53,421 nt of DNA from Fibrobacter sp. UBA4373 (GCA_002390045.1 DGSB01000077.1:1-53421), one strand, 5' to 3'; counted from the first letter of the stretch, positions 34,901-43,483 are shown. The notes: generated by a model not told the origin, from the letters alone. Numbers and translations: made by a program.

Positions 34901-35007
34901 CGACAGCGATCATCTACTTCTTGATCACATGGATTCTGACGCGAATTCTTGTGGCTGTGCAGGATCGCTTGAATCCGAAGAAACGGCGAGAAAAATATTT
35001 GCAGTGA
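31993..35007 (+). CDS. Multi-domain amino-acid ABC importer: solute-binding modules fused to permease
   Basis: The 1004-residue protein begins as a lipoprotein (LLLGC, Cys18, followed by Asp, an inner-membrane retention residue in E. coli). The order after that is: a second-lobe SBP_bac_3 half (about 35-155), a complete SBP (166-400), a second complete SBP (412-655), a first-lobe half only (670-765), and a HisM/GlnP-type permease (790-990) with the EAA loop EAALALGYRKAHAFFKIVFPQA (899-920). Repeated landmarks such as ELTGFDIEF/KIVGYDIAL/KIVGYEMNL and LDGILLDEPV/IDGFINDEPV/LDGFAFERLQ define the lobes. The two half domains could pair as one permuted domain. With the ATPase upstream it makes a self-contained importer, probably for polar amino acids. 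Confidence 0.88.
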   Translation: MIRNILALCLFLFLLLGCDEKKETIESLAELNQSDRSVGYYEGQSVAYALPQVLPKAKKLSFNDPVTGYEAVYQGKLDGFAFERLQMEQAIESGLKGVKLLPETIGDTVNVSIGISRVSKIPDLKEKINAFIRENNENGILPQMRNRWLIRLDTVMPEIPRPKNPELVLHVGTSGVVPPYSYYRGTELTGFDIEFIRRFAQWLNADVQVKIYDYNSIVAAAVSGNIDIIVANLNETQERKEKIDFSDPLVKIVNAMMVKDDGASLSSASDTGLAAILNRSGATIGVGAGTVFESIAQKNFPLADIKYYNTSADLGNRVKEGALDGILLDEPVAQTLVRHIDGISIYPQKIDTAFYAIAFPKNEKGATLKKQIDEMLLEMSKDGSLERLQQIWFGNDENKKFIEKIPEVGKNGSLKIVTNVYNEPFAYVKEKKIVGYDIALVIEFCKRKGLGLQIVSLDCSAIIPALVSGLYDLSASGMTATEERKESILFSMPTYQGGTAVIVKSNLIPKASSADVPAQFLGKRLKYTSIEEMKKNEKLVLGMQNGFVFVDKEARRMFPNARIDYYNSTPDMAYLVSTGKIDGFINDEPVIRYAALNVPNLAYIHCGFEPLNIVVAFPKTEKGKSLRDEMNAFIEKQKAIGTLDSLDNLWLGNDESKKVVKFPKAKSGRPTLKMGTHAQSAPFEYVKDGKIVGYEMNLMALFCEEYGYGLEVNDAPFESLLLGLETSSYDFVASTLSEMPSVTERFYHSDAIYVSECVMAVQMLDDTTAVDFSFFQSLKNSFERTFVRESRWKLVVSGIGVTVFISVFAAILGSLLGFGICMLRRSGNSLANGIALTFIRVMQGTPMVVFLMILFYVVFAKTGLDGVWIAIIGFGLNFAAYVSEMMRTGIESVDKGQMEAALALGYRKAHAFFKIVFPQAARHFLPVYQGEFISLVKMTSVVGYIAIQDLTKASDIIRSRTYEAFFPLISTAIIYFLITWILTRILVAVQDRLNPKKRREKYLQ

Positions 35008-35063
35008 TTGCTTTGTATCCAGCGGTTCAAATTTCGCACACTACAAATTTCTAAATTGATGCT

Positions 35064-35918
35064 ATGCAGAATACGGAAACTTGGTATAAAGCGGAAGGCG
35101 ATTGCGCAACCGATGAATTTGAACTTGCGAGCTATTTGCTGTTTGAAGCGGGCGTTGCTTCGCTAGAAGAATTGGATCCTACGGATGACGGACGTACGCA
35201 TTTTTGCTTTTACGCAAACGAGCGTTTGGAACGGGACCGCATTGTGCAACAGTTTCCGCAGTATCATTTTCAGGTTTCCGAAGAAGCCGCTCTGGATTGG
35301 GTCCAGGCCTTTCGTGACAATGCAAAGCCTGTTCAGGTGAGCCCACATCTGTGGGTGCGCCCGCCTTGGGTTGATTTTTCGCCGGAAGATCCAGATGCAA
35401 TCGTCCTTGAGCTGGAAGCGAAAACCGCTTTTGGAACAGGGGAACATGATACCACGCAAGGCTCCGCCAATTTGATGGAAAAAATCGATTTGCGGGAAAA
35501 AATGGTCCTTGATATTGGGACGGGCACGGGAATTCTTTCGATGTTTGCCCGTCGTCGCGGTGCAAAACTGGCTGTCGGAACGGAAATCGATCCGGTAACG
35601 CTTCCCTGCATCGCCGAAAATTTTGAGCGCAATGGCTTTGAAAAAAGCGACTGCGTTCTCGGTTATTTAGATGTATTCCGCTCAGGCGTGCAATTCGACG
35701 TTATTGTCTGTAACATGTTTTTACGTGAATTTTTACCGATGCGCGAACAGGTGGTAAAGCTTCTTGCTTCGGGCGGGAAACTCGTTTTAGCCGGGCTTCT
35801 TTTAACGGAAAAAGATTTTGTTCTTCAATGGTTTCAAGAAGCCGGATTGACGATGGAAGGGGAATATTCAAGTCGTGAATGGTGGAGCGTTTTAGGCTAT
35901 ATTTGCGAAAAAAAGTAA
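35064..35918 (+). CDS. prmA: Ribosomal protein L11 methyltransferase
   Basis: The 284-residue enzyme trimethylates ribosomal protein L11. It has an N-terminal substrate-recognition domain (1-75), a linker with VRPPWVDF, and a SAM-binding core with the PrmA-specific block AFGTGEHDTTQ (122-132) and DIGTGTGILS (150-159). CNMFLRE stands where PrmA usually has an Asn-Ile/Leu motif. The start lacks a Shine-Dalgarno sequence; TAAATT ends six bases before the ATG, as in the GGGP synthase gene. The next gene is 26 bases away. Confidence 0.92.
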   Translation: MQNTETWYKAEGDCATDEFELASYLLFEAGVASLEELDPTDDGRTHFCFYANERLERDRIVQQFPQYHFQVSEEAALDWVQAFRDNAKPVQVSPHLWVRPPWVDFSPEDPDAIVLELEAKTAFGTGEHDTTQGSANLMEKIDLREKMVLDIGTGTGILSMFARRRGAKLAVGTEIDPVTLPCIAENFERNGFEKSDCVLGYLDVFRSGVQFDVIVCNMFLREFLPMREQVVKLLASGGKLVLAGLLLTEKDFVLQWFQEAGLTMEGEYSSREWWSVLGYICEKK

Positions 35919-35944
35919 AACTAGAAGCATTGAGGAATTTTGGT

Positions 35945-36226
35945 ATGGCACAAGAAAGAGCGATTATCACGGTTGTCGGCAAGGATACGGTCGGCATTAT
36001 CGCCACGGTCTGCACTTACCTAGCAGAAAATAATATCAACATCTTGGACATTTCTCAGACGATTGTCCAGGGCTATTTCAACATGATGATGATTGTGGAT
36101 ATTTCTGCTATCAAAAAAGCATTTGGCGATATCCAAAACGAATTGACAAAGCTCGGCGAAGAAAAGATCGGCGTGCAAATCAAAACGCAAAAAGAAGACA
36201 TCTTTGACGCGATGCACCGCCTTTAA
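35945..36226 (+). CDS. ACT-domain protein (UPF0237 family)
   Basis: The 93-residue single ACT domain begins AIITVVGKDTVGIIATVCTYLAEN and includes NILDISQTIVQGYFNMMMIVDI. ACT domains bind small ligands, often amino acids. Members of this family typically sit next to a UPF0210 gene, as here (27 bases apart), and may regulate it. AGGA eight bases upstream supports ATG 35945. The ligand is not known. Confidence 0.92.
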   Translation: MAQERAIITVVGKDTVGIIATVCTYLAENNINILDISQTIVQGYFNMMMIVDISAIKKAFGDIQNELTKLGEEKIGVQIKTQKEDIFDAMHRL

Positions 36227-36253
36227 TTTGACGTAAAACAGCGAGAGGTTTAT

Positions 36254-37621
36254 ATGATCAATCTTCGCGAGGTCGAAGAAACCAATGCCATGATCGAAAA
36301 GGAAAACTTGGATGTCCGCACGATTACGATGGGACTCAGCCTTCTCGATTGCATCGATTCCAATTTGGATAAGCTTTGCCAGAATATTCACGACAAAATT
36401 TACCGCTCAGCCAAGGATCTTGTGAAAACCGGAAACGAAATTTCCAAGGACTTTGGCATTCCGGTGGTGAATAAAAGAATTTCCGTCACGCCGATCGCCC
36501 TTATCGGGGCTTCTGCTTGCAAGACGACGTCGGATTTCGTTAAAATCGCCAAAACGCTCGATGCTGTAGCCAAAGAAGTCGGAGTCAATTTCTTAGGCGG
36601 ATATTCGGCTCTCGTCAGCAAGGGAATGACCCCGTCCGATGAACTTTTGATCCGCTCCATTCCGGAAGCTCTGACGGAAACGGATGTGCTTTGTTCTTCG
36701 GTCAATTTAGGTTCGACCAAGACGGGCATTGACATGGATGCGGTCCGTTTGATGGGAACGATCATCAAGGAAACCGCAGAGCTTTCCGAAAAGAAAGGAG
36801 TCTTGAACGGAGATTCGAAACTGGTCGTCTTTTGTAATGCTCCGGATGATAACCCGTTTATGGCAGGGGCTTTCCACGGTGTCACGGAAGGCGATGTCGT
36901 TTTGAATGTGGGCGTTTCAGGACCCGGTGTTGTCAAAAAAGCTTTGGAATCGGTCCGCGGAACGGATTTTGAAACCCTTTCCGAAACGATCAAAAAGACC
37001 GCATTCAAGGTTACCCGCGTGGGTCAGCTTGTGGCAAAAGAAGCTTCCAAACGCCTCGGGTATCCATTTGGCATTGTGGACCTTTCCCTCGCGCCGACAC
37101 CTGCAATTGGCGATTCCGTCGCAGACATCCTTTGCGAAATGGGGCTTGAATATGCAGGCGCACCGGGAACGACCGCAGCCCTCGCCATGCTGAACGACCA
37201 AGTCAAAAAAGGTGGTCTCATGGCCTCTTCTTATGTGGGCGGTCTTTCGGGCGCATTCATTCCGGTATCAGAAGATCAGGGAATGATCCATGCTGCAGAA
37301 GTGGGCGCTTTGACTCTCGAAAAACTCGAAGCGATGACTTGCGTTTGCTCCGTTGGACTCGACATGATCGCCATTCCTGGCGATACATCGGATACGACGA
37401 TCGCTGGTATCATTGCGGACGAAATGGCTCTCGGTATGATTAACCAGAAAACAACCGCTTGCCGTTTAATCCCTTGCCCAGGGAAAAAGGTCGGAGACAA
37501 GGTGGAATTTGGCGGGCTGCTCGGCTACGCCCCCGTGATGCCTGTGAACCGATTCTCTTGCGCAGCCTTTGTGAATCGCGGAGGAAGAATCCCGGCTCCG
37601 GTGCATTCGTTCAAAAATTAG
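36254..37621 (+). CDS. UPF0210 (DUF711) family protein
   Basis: The 455-residue protein is full length for UPF0210/DUF711, a family structurally related to the pyruvate formate-lyase fold. The usual beginning ([28 protein letters not shown]) and conserved blocks ([51 protein letters not shown]) are present. Its biochemical role is unestablished. It forms the widespread pair with the ACT protein at 35945. GAGAGG precedes the ATG. Confidence 0.93.
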   Translation: MINLREVEETNAMIEKENLDVRTITMGLSLLDCIDSNLDKLCQNIHDKIYRSAKDLVKTGNEISKDFGIPVVNKRISVTPIALIGASACKTTSDFVKIAKTLDAVAKEVGVNFLGGYSALVSKGMTPSDELLIRSIPEALTETDVLCSSVNLGSTKTGIDMDAVRLMGTIIKETAELSEKKGVLNGDSKLVVFCNAPDDNPFMAGAFHGVTEGDVVLNVGVSGPGVVKKALESVRGTDFETLSETIKKTAFKVTRVGQLVAKEASKRLGYPFGIVDLSLAPTPAIGDSVADILCEMGLEYAGAPGTTAALAMLNDQVKKGGLMASSYVGGLSGAFIPVSEDQGMIHAAEVGALTLEKLEAMTCVCSVGLDMIAIPGDTSDTTIAGIIADEMALGMINQKTTACRLIPCPGKKVGDKVEFGGLLGYAPVMPVNRFSCAAFVNRGGRIPAPVHSFKN

Positions 37622-37640
37622 ACGTTCGAAATCTTTGAGT

Positions 37641-38621
37641 ATGCAGTGGACGACAGAAGTCGAATTTCCAAAATCCGGTATCCGCATCGACTGGAAAACG
37701 AATTTGGCCTTTATCGGATCGTGCTTTGCCGAAAAAATGGCGGAAAAATTTACCCGGTTCAAGTTTCACACTTGGGTGAATCCGTTCGGGATCGTTTACA
37801 ATCCGTTGTCTGTGGCCAACATGCTCGAACGTATTTCGAATCAAAAATTTTATTCGGAAAAGGAAATCTTTTCGGACGGGGAAGTCTTTTATAACTGGGA
37901 CTTCCATGGAAAGTTTTCGTCAAAAGATCCGGAACGATGCTTGCGGCAAATGAATGCGGCCATTCAAATGTCCCACGGTTATTTGAAAACGGCGGACGTC
38001 GTTTTTATCACGCTTGGAACGGCGTACTGCTATTTTCTAAAGGAGTCCGGGACCGTCGTATCGAACTGCCACCGTCAAAATGGAGAGCTTTTTAATCGGG
38101 AACTCGTTTCGGTGGAGCGAGTTTTCCAGGCTTTGCAAACTGCCGTTTCGAATTTAGAACGGTTGAATCCCCAGGTTCGCATCGTTTTGACCGTTTCTCC
38201 GTTGCGCCATTTAAGGGACGGAGCGCATGGAAATCAACTTTCCAAGGCGACTCTCCTTTTGGCGGTTCAACAAACCGTCAAAAACTTTTCGAACGTGGAA
38301 TATTTCCCCAGCTATGAAATCGTGATGGATGAGCTTCGGGATTACAGGTTCTATGCCGCGGACATGGTGCATCTTTCTCCCGTTGCAGAAGATTATATCT
38401 TTGAAAAATGCGGACAGGCTTATTTTGATTCTGCTGCCCGTGAAAATTTGCAAAAGCTCGACGCCTTTTTGAAGTCTGCGGAGCATCGGATTGTAGATGC
38501 AGACGCGTCTCGACTCCGCGCCTTTGCCGAAAAATCCTTGGCAACGGCGAAACGTCTGGAAGCTGAAATAGAGGGGCTCGACTTGGCTTCTGAAATTCGC
38601 CATTTTGCTTCTTGCCTTTAA
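37641..38621 (+). CDS. GSCFA-domain protein
   Basis: The 326-residue protein contains the namesake motif FIGSCFAEKMAEKF (GSCFA at 26-30), then NPFGIVYNPLS, VVFITLGTAY, VSPLRHL and a C-terminal DMVHLSP. The domain is SGNH-hydrolase-like, with the GS motif near the N-terminus and His near the C-terminal end (MVHLS) as probable catalytic residues. The substrate is unknown; carbohydrate or acyl ester hydrolysis is plausible. I prefer ATG 37641 to TTG 37635. It is the last forward gene before a convergent lipoprotein gene. Confidence 0.88.
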   Translation: MQWTTEVEFPKSGIRIDWKTNLAFIGSCFAEKMAEKFTRFKFHTWVNPFGIVYNPLSVANMLERISNQKFYSEKEIFSDGEVFYNWDFHGKFSSKDPERCLRQMNAAIQMSHGYLKTADVVFITLGTAYCYFLKESGTVVSNCHRQNGELFNRELVSVERVFQALQTAVSNLERLNPQVRIVLTVSPLRHLRDGAHGNQLSKATLLLAVQQTVKNFSNVEYFPSYEIVMDELRDYRFYAADMVHLSPVAEDYIFEKCGQAYFDSAARENLQKLDAFLKSAEHRIVDADASRLRAFAEKSLATAKRLEAEIEGLDLASEIRHFASCL

Positions 38622-38626
38622 AACGG

Positions 38627-38649
38627 AAAAACCTCTCCATCAGGAGAGG
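38627..38649 (-). terminator. Intrinsic terminator of the small lipoprotein gene
   Basis: On the reverse strand a 7-bp stem (38649-38643 with 38638-38632), a four-base loop and TTTTT form a rho-independent terminator. It begins 29 bases after the stop codon of the small lipoprotein. The forward GSCFA gene ends just before it, but no T tract follows in that direction. Confidence 0.8.
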
Positions 38650-38677
38650 CTCTGTAAAAAAACAGAAGGAAATCTTC

Positions 38678-38935
38678 TTAGAGTAAGGATACCTGCGTTA
38701 CGGCAGCGACTCCGAGAACTTCTTCGCCAGAAACTTCATCGATGATGATCGGGCAAAGGTTTTCGTCTTTGACAACGGTACCGTCGGTGCAGTTGAAGGA
38801 GGCCGTGGAGGTTGCTTGAGTGGCTACAACCGGCGCCTGGTCTAAAGTCGCAGCGACATCGGGAGTGTGGGTGCCTGCGCAAGCGGTAAAGAAGGTGGCA
38901 CCGAAAAGAAGAGCTGCGAGAGAAAGTTTTTTCAT
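38678..38935 (-). CDS. Small secreted lipoprotein, function unknown
   Basis: The 85-residue protein has a lipoprotein signal (LLFGATFFTACAG, Cys19). The mature part is Ala/Thr-rich, then has a compact segment with two Cys residues (SFNCTDGTVVKDENLCPII) that may form a disulfide, and a hydrophobic end. No family is recognised. AAGGA nine bases before the ATG and a strong terminator mark a single-gene unit. The 195-base gap up to 39131 is A/T-rich, with a TATATT box (39034-39029 on the reverse strand) as a possible promoter. Confidence 0.7.
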   Translation of the reverse strand: MKKLSLAALLFGATFFTACAGTHTPDVAATLDQAPVVATQATSTASFNCTDGTVVKDENLCPIIIDEVSGEEVLGVAAVTQVSLL

Positions 38936-39130
38936 GAGTCAAAATCCTTTTTTTCTTAAAATCATTTCGCCTTTTTAAAATGCCAACGAAAATTTTTCAT
39001 ACGAGGCTAATTTCTTAGTGCAACTTGGAATATATCAGCAGGGAATAAGTCAAAAAAGGGACAAATTGATCCGAAAATCGCCTTCAAAAACGGTATGGAA
39101 AAAATAAGGTTTTCTATATTCTGCTCCGAA

Positions 39131-40249
39131 ATGAAAGTATGGTGGAAAATATTCGTGTCCCTTTTTGCCTTGGCTGTGCCTGTGCTTGCATGCGATATCG
39201 AGGACGATCGGACAGAAAATGCGGCCGACTCCCTGCATCCGTTCGTGTGTGAGGTGACCGACGAATTCCAACGTTATTCCTTGGTTCCCGTGCTCGGTTA
39301 TACGGAAGAAACCCGGCTTTTATTTGGCGCCATGGTCCTTCTTTTTTTAAGGCCGGATGAAAGGGATGGAAAGGTTCCCGAAATCGGTTTGACCGCTTAT
39401 GGCTCTTCACGAGGGCAGTTCCAGTTCGTTTTGGAACCTTTCTTTTATTTATATCGGGACCAAATTCATGTCTGGTTTGCCTTGAAATATCAGGATTGGA
39501 TTACAAGTTACTATGGACATGGTAACGATCCGGATATCGACCGTTACATCAATTACGATAAAGAAAAATTCTATTTCGGGGCAAAATTCGAATCCAAAGC
39601 GTTCGTTCCGGAATGGGTCAAGTATGGCGTGGAACTGCATATGGAGCATACCAATTTGAAGTTCCGCAGAAGGGAGAGGAACCTTCCCAATCCGCAGTCG
39701 GGATGGCGAAATGGAGCCGGGTATATTTTAGGAATCGATACTCGGGATAATGCGAATTGGACAGAGCACGGCTTTTTAGTGGAATGGAAACAGCTCTTTT
39801 ATGCGGAAGCCATCGGGGATTATTCCTTTGATGTAGAAAGTCTTGACTTGCGGGCTTATTCTCCGCTTCCGTTCAAGTCGACGGCGGCCGTCGGGGCATT
39901 ATGGCAGCGTGCGGAAGGAAATGTCCCGTTTGATATGCTTGCGGGACCGGACGGCGTTCAGCGATTCCGCGGTGTAGAAAGCCTCTATTTCAATGACAAC
40001 CAGGCGTTGATTTTACAAATGGAAGTGCGGAAATACTTTGGCTGGAGGCTTGGCAGCCATCTGTTCTTTGAAGGTGGCAAGGTGGGCGATCATTTCAGCG
40101 AATTGATGCGAAATCGATGGCATCGGTCTATCGGCATGGGTGCTCTGCTTGGGTTAAATGTGAAAGAACGCTTATTTGCCCGTGCGGATGTTTCTTGGGT
40201 GGATTTTGACCATGTCGGTCTTTCTTTCTATGTTAGGCAAGCGTTTTAG
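39131..40249 (+). CDS. Outer-membrane beta-barrel protein (surface-antigen/BamA-barrel-like)
   Basis: The 372-residue protein has a signal peptide (MKVWWKIFVSLFALAVPVLA) and many alternating aromatic strands. Segments such as GAGYILGIDTRDNANWTEHGFLVEW, QRFRGVESLYFNDNQALILQMEVRKY and HLFFEGGKVGD have the RFRG loop and strand pattern of BamA/Omp85-type barrels, and it ends in aromatic-rich SFYVRQAF. No POTRA domain is present, so it is a barrel-only member. The cleavage region reads VLAC, so lipidation cannot be excluded. I start at 39131 because the signal peptide begins there; TATATT ends ten bases upstream and no Shine-Dalgarno sequence is present. Confidence 0.78.
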   Translation: MKVWWKIFVSLFALAVPVLACDIEDDRTENAADSLHPFVCEVTDEFQRYSLVPVLGYTEETRLLFGAMVLLFLRPDERDGKVPEIGLTAYGSSRGQFQFVLEPFFYLYRDQIHVWFALKYQDWITSYYGHGNDPDIDRYINYDKEKFYFGAKFESKAFVPEWVKYGVELHMEHTNLKFRRRERNLPNPQSGWRNGAGYILGIDTRDNANWTEHGFLVEWKQLFYAEAIGDYSFDVESLDLRAYSPLPFKSTAAVGALWQRAEGNVPFDMLAGPDGVQRFRGVESLYFNDNQALILQMEVRKYFGWRLGSHLFFEGGKVGDHFSELMRNRWHRSIGMGALLGLNVKERLFARADVSWVDFDHVGLSFYVRQAF

Positions 40250-40260
40250 CGGGAGTTTTT

Positions 40261-40668
40261 ATGGAAATTTGTGAAATTCAGCATACGAGCCATATTGAAG
40301 TCCGTTATGCAGAAACGGATCAAATGGGAGTGGTGCATCATTCCGTGTATGCCATTTGGTTTGAACAGGCTCGAACCGATTTTTTCAAGACAGTTGGATC
40401 CACCTATGCCGATGTCGAAAAACAAGGCTTTGTATGTCCTGTCTTGGAATTGAATGTGCGCTACCGTTACCCGACCCATTATGGCGATATTGTCGATATC
40501 GAAACGACCTTGATGCGCCGTGGTCGCTTGCATTTTAAGTTCCGCTATAAGCTGTATGTTAAAGGGATTTTGTGCGCGGAAGGCTACTCTCTCCATTGCT
40601 TCATCAAGGATGGAAAGCCGACTGCGGAACTTCCGCCGCAAGTAGAACTGTTTTTTCCATCAAAATGA
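40261..40668 (+). CDS. YbgC-type 4-hydroxybenzoyl-CoA thioesterase family protein
   Basis: The 135-residue hot-dog-fold thioesterase has the family motif VRYAETDQMGVVHHSVYAIWFEQAR, with catalytic Asp20, and ELNVRYRYPTHYGDIVDIET. It hydrolyses acyl-CoA or acyl-ACP. In this place, just before an ACP and a ketosynthase gene, it may release products or edit ACP. GGGAG five bases before the ATG supports the start. It lies 11 bases after the barrel gene, and 115 bases of A/T-rich sequence separate it from acpP. Confidence 0.88.
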   Translation: MEICEIQHTSHIEVRYAETDQMGVVHHSVYAIWFEQARTDFFKTVGSTYADVEKQGFVCPVLELNVRYRYPTHYGDIVDIETTLMRRGRLHFKFRYKLYVKGILCAEGYSLHCFIKDGKPTAELPPQVELFFPSK

Positions 40669-40783
40669 TCGGTAAACTCAATTTTATTCGCAAATTTTGC
40701 CGTCTTGTCGCTAAAAAAGCCTGCTTGCTGGCTAGAACTTGTAAATTTTTTCTATTCTTTCAAAAAACTTAAATGAGGTAAAA

Positions 40784-41029
40784 ATGAATAACGAAGAAGT
40801 AAAAAGTAAGCTCAAGGCATTCTTTATGTCGGATCTCGGTGTCGATGGGGATGTCCTTAACTACGATACTCCGCTTTTTGGCGAAGAAATTGGACTGGAC
40901 TCTGTGGATTCTTTGGAAATTATTTCCTTTGTCGATAGCAACTTTGGCGTCTCGATGACAGGTGCCGGCAAGGAACCGTTCCAGAGCATCGACACGATTG
41001 CCGATTTCATTGCAAAGCACCAGGCTTAA
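40784..41029 (+). CDS. Acyl carrier protein
   Basis: The 81-residue acidic four-helix protein has the phosphopantetheine site at Ser40 in GLDSVDSLEII. It carries acyl chains as thioesters during fatty acid or polyketide synthesis. The DSVD motif differs slightly from the DSLD/DSLDT of primary AcpP, which hints at a specialised ACP. GAGG upstream supports the ATG. The ketosynthase gene follows after 41 bases. Confidence 0.93.
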   Translation: MNNEEVKSKLKAFFMSDLGVDGDVLNYDTPLFGEEIGLDSVDSLEIISFVDSNFGVSMTGAGKEPFQSIDTIADFIAKHQA

Positions 41030-41070
41030 TCTCGGTTGCTTTTTTTTCTGATTTTTTTGGATAGGGTATC

Positions 41071-43467
41071 ATGACTTCGAACGATAGTCGCTGTGTAGTT
41101 ACCGGTCTCGGCGTGATTTGCGCCATCGGTAACAATGTTGAAGAAACCTGGAAAAATGCGCTGAACTCTGTTTCGGGCATTCATAAAACCACTTCCGTGG
41201 ATACGGATAAGTGCTATGCGGATCTTGCTGCGGAAGTTCATTGCGATACTTTGGATTCGATGGATTCTCCGGAAGAGAAGGATCGCGCATCCAAGCTTTG
41301 CATCAAAGCAGCAAATGAAGCTCTCCAGGATGCGGGTCTTGGCCATTTTGCCGATGACCAGCGGGTCAGTGTGATTATCGGAAGCTGTGTGGGTGGGGTG
41401 ATCAGCGTTGAACACTACCATCAGCAGGGCAAAAATGCAAATGATATCCCCAAAATGCCGATCGCCGCTATTGCGTCCCAGGTGGCAGAAACCTGTGGCG
41501 CCGGCGGCATTGTGACGAATGTGGCAAATGCCTGTGCCGCCGGCACGATTTCCATTGCGCTTGCATGCGATTTGATTCGCGCGGGCAAGGCGGACGTCGT
41601 GATTGCGGGCGGAGCAGACTCTTTTGCCGCCGTTCCTTACTCCGGATTCCTTTCTCTCCATGCCTTGGACGAAAATGGTTGCTCTCCGTTCAACCATTGC
41701 AACGGCATTACGCTTGGCGAAGGCGCAGGCATTGTGGTTGTGGAATCTTACGCCCACGCTCAAAAGCGCGGTGCAAAAACTTATTGTGAAGTTCTCGGCT
41801 CTGGCGTGACGAGCGATGCCCACCATATTACGGCACCGCGCGAAGATGCTCTTTGCCTGACCGAAGCCATGACGCGTGCCGTCAAAAATTCGGGCATTCA
41901 GAAATCCGACATCGGCTATGTGAATGCACACGGTACGGGTACGGGCAAAAACGATAACGCGGAAATTACCGCGTTCTCCAAGTTCTTTGCTGAAGAAAAT
42001 CCGACGGTCAGCGTGAGCTCGACCAAGGTGATGACGGGTCACTGTCTTGGCGCCGCAGGCGCAATCGAAGCGGTTTTCAGCATCAAGGCGTTGACGACGG
42101 ATACCGTACTTCCGACTCTTCATTATTCTGCAGAAGATTCCGAAGCGCTCAAGGCAAAAGTTGGGCAGATGGATTTTGTCCAGAATGTGCCCCATGCGAA
42201 GACCTTAAAATGCGTCATGAGCAATAACGTTGCATTTGGCGGTACAAATGCGAGCATCATCTTCTCCAAGGAAGCTGGAAATGTTTCGTGCCAGACAGCC
42301 AAGGATAAGAAGATTGCGGTGACCGGTCTTGGAATTGTGAGCCCGATCGGTAACAGCAAAACGGCTTATGTCGCTTCTGTGGAACAGGATGTGAAACCGG
42401 AAAGTGCATCCATCCATTCGACGATTGCGCTTGACGATTACAAGGAACTCGGCATTAAAATGGCCTTTTACCGCAAGCTCGACAATCTGGGACAGCTTCA
42501 GACGGTTTCGGGCATGCGCGCTTTACAGGACGCAAACTTCAAGGTGACAGACGAAAATGCGAAGGAAATCGGCATTATCGTGGGCACTTCCGAAGGCGGT
42601 CTTGGAGCCACTTATGATTTTGAAGAATTGATTACGAACTTGGGTAATGCTCAAGGTAGCGCATTCAAGTTCCCGCATACGGTTTATAACGCCGCTGGCG
42701 GATATCTCTCGATTTGCTCGGGCATCAAGGGTTATGGCGTAACGATTACGACAGGCCCGGTTTCCGGTCTCGACAGCATCGGCTATTCGATGAACGTCAT
42801 TCACGATGGTCAGGAAAAGGCGATGATGGCAACGGGTACCGATGAAAATCTCCCGATTATTACGGAATTCGCAGAAAAGCTGCATGTAGCCGCCGACCAG
42901 GTCGTTGCTCCGCATTCGAATTCCGAAGGCTTTGTCGTGGGCGATGGCAGTGTTTCCATTCTGATGGAAACCGAAGAACAGGCAAAGGCTCGTGACGCGA
43001 AGATCTATTGCTACGCCCTTGGATACGGCAATGGTCGTAAAAACGTGAAGTTCGGTAAATTGGAAGGTTCGGGCGAAGCTTTGGATAGTGCTATCCAGGA
43101 AGCCTTGAAGGATGCGAACGTTTCGAAGGATGAAATCGACGCGGTCTGCGGATTTGCCGATGGTTTTAAGAAAATTGACAATATCGAAAAGGAATCTTTG
43201 GCGCGTGTCTTTGGCGGCAAGCTCGCATCGATTCCTGTCTTTGAAGTGAAGGAACGTGTCGGTGAAGGCCGTGCTGCGTCGGCAACGCTTGCCGCTGCGG
43301 AAGCCGCACTTCTTCTCAGTTCGGAACTGAAGAGTGAAAAGGCGTATTTCCTTGCCGAAGATGGCTCTGTTTCGACGAAGACGGTAGAATCGGCTGGACT
43401 CAAAAAGATCTTGGTCATCTCTTTTGCGGCAGGTGGTTCCTATAGCGCCGTCGTGTTTGGCAAGTAA
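41071..43467 (+). CDS. Fused ketosynthase plus chain-length-factor-like protein
   Basis: The 798-residue protein has two tandem thiolase-fold halves. Residues 1-400 form an active FabF-type ketosynthase with Cys155 (NACAAGT), His287 (NAHGTGTGKND) and His324 (GHCLGAAG). Residues 412-798 form a second ketosynthase-like half in which the Cys position reads TTGPVSG, the first His motif reads CGFADGF and the second reads ERVGEGRA, so no catalytic residue is left. This matches the KS-alpha/KS-beta (chain-length factor) pair of type II polyketide and aryl-polyene systems, here in one chain. AGGG lies four bases before the ATG. The partners are the ACP, KR and DH encoded alongside. Confidence 0.9.
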   Translation: MTSNDSRCVVTGLGVICAIGNNVEETWKNALNSVSGIHKTTSVDTDKCYADLAAEVHCDTLDSMDSPEEKDRASKLCIKAANEALQDAGLGHFADDQRVSVIIGSCVGGVISVEHYHQQGKNANDIPKMPIAAIASQVAETCGAGGIVTNVANACAAGTISIALACDLIRAGKADVVIAGGADSFAAVPYSGFLSLHALDENGCSPFNHCNGITLGEGAGIVVVESYAHAQKRGAKTYCEVLGSGVTSDAHHITAPREDALCLTEAMTRAVKNSGIQKSDIGYVNAHGTGTGKNDNAEITAFSKFFAEENPTVSVSSTKVMTGHCLGAAGAIEAVFSIKALTTDTVLPTLHYSAEDSEALKAKVGQMDFVQNVPHAKTLKCVMSNNVAFGGTNASIIFSKEAGNVSCQTAKDKKIAVTGLGIVSPIGNSKTAYVASVEQDVKPESASIHSTIALDDYKELGIKMAFYRKLDNLGQLQTVSGMRALQDANFKVTDENAKEIGIIVGTSEGGLGATYDFEELITNLGNAQGSAFKFPHTVYNAAGGYLSICSGIKGYGVTITTGPVSGLDSIGYSMNVIHDGQEKAMMATGTDENLPIITEFAEKLHVAADQVVAPHSNSEGFVVGDGSVSILMETEEQAKARDAKIYCYALGYGNGRKNVKFGKLEGSGEALDSAIQEALKDANVSKDEIDAVCGFADGFKKIDNIEKESLARVFGGKLASIPVFEVKERVGEGRAASATLAAAEAALLLSSELKSEKAYFLAEDGSVSTKTVESAGLKKILVISFAAGGSYSAVVFGK

Positions 43468-43483
43468 AGTTGAAGGAGACAGC

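Noticed and set aside
39048..39053. TTGACT on the reverse strand as -35 for the small lipoprotein gene
   Set aside because: The spacer to the TATATT box is only 13 bases, too short for a sigma-70-type promoter.
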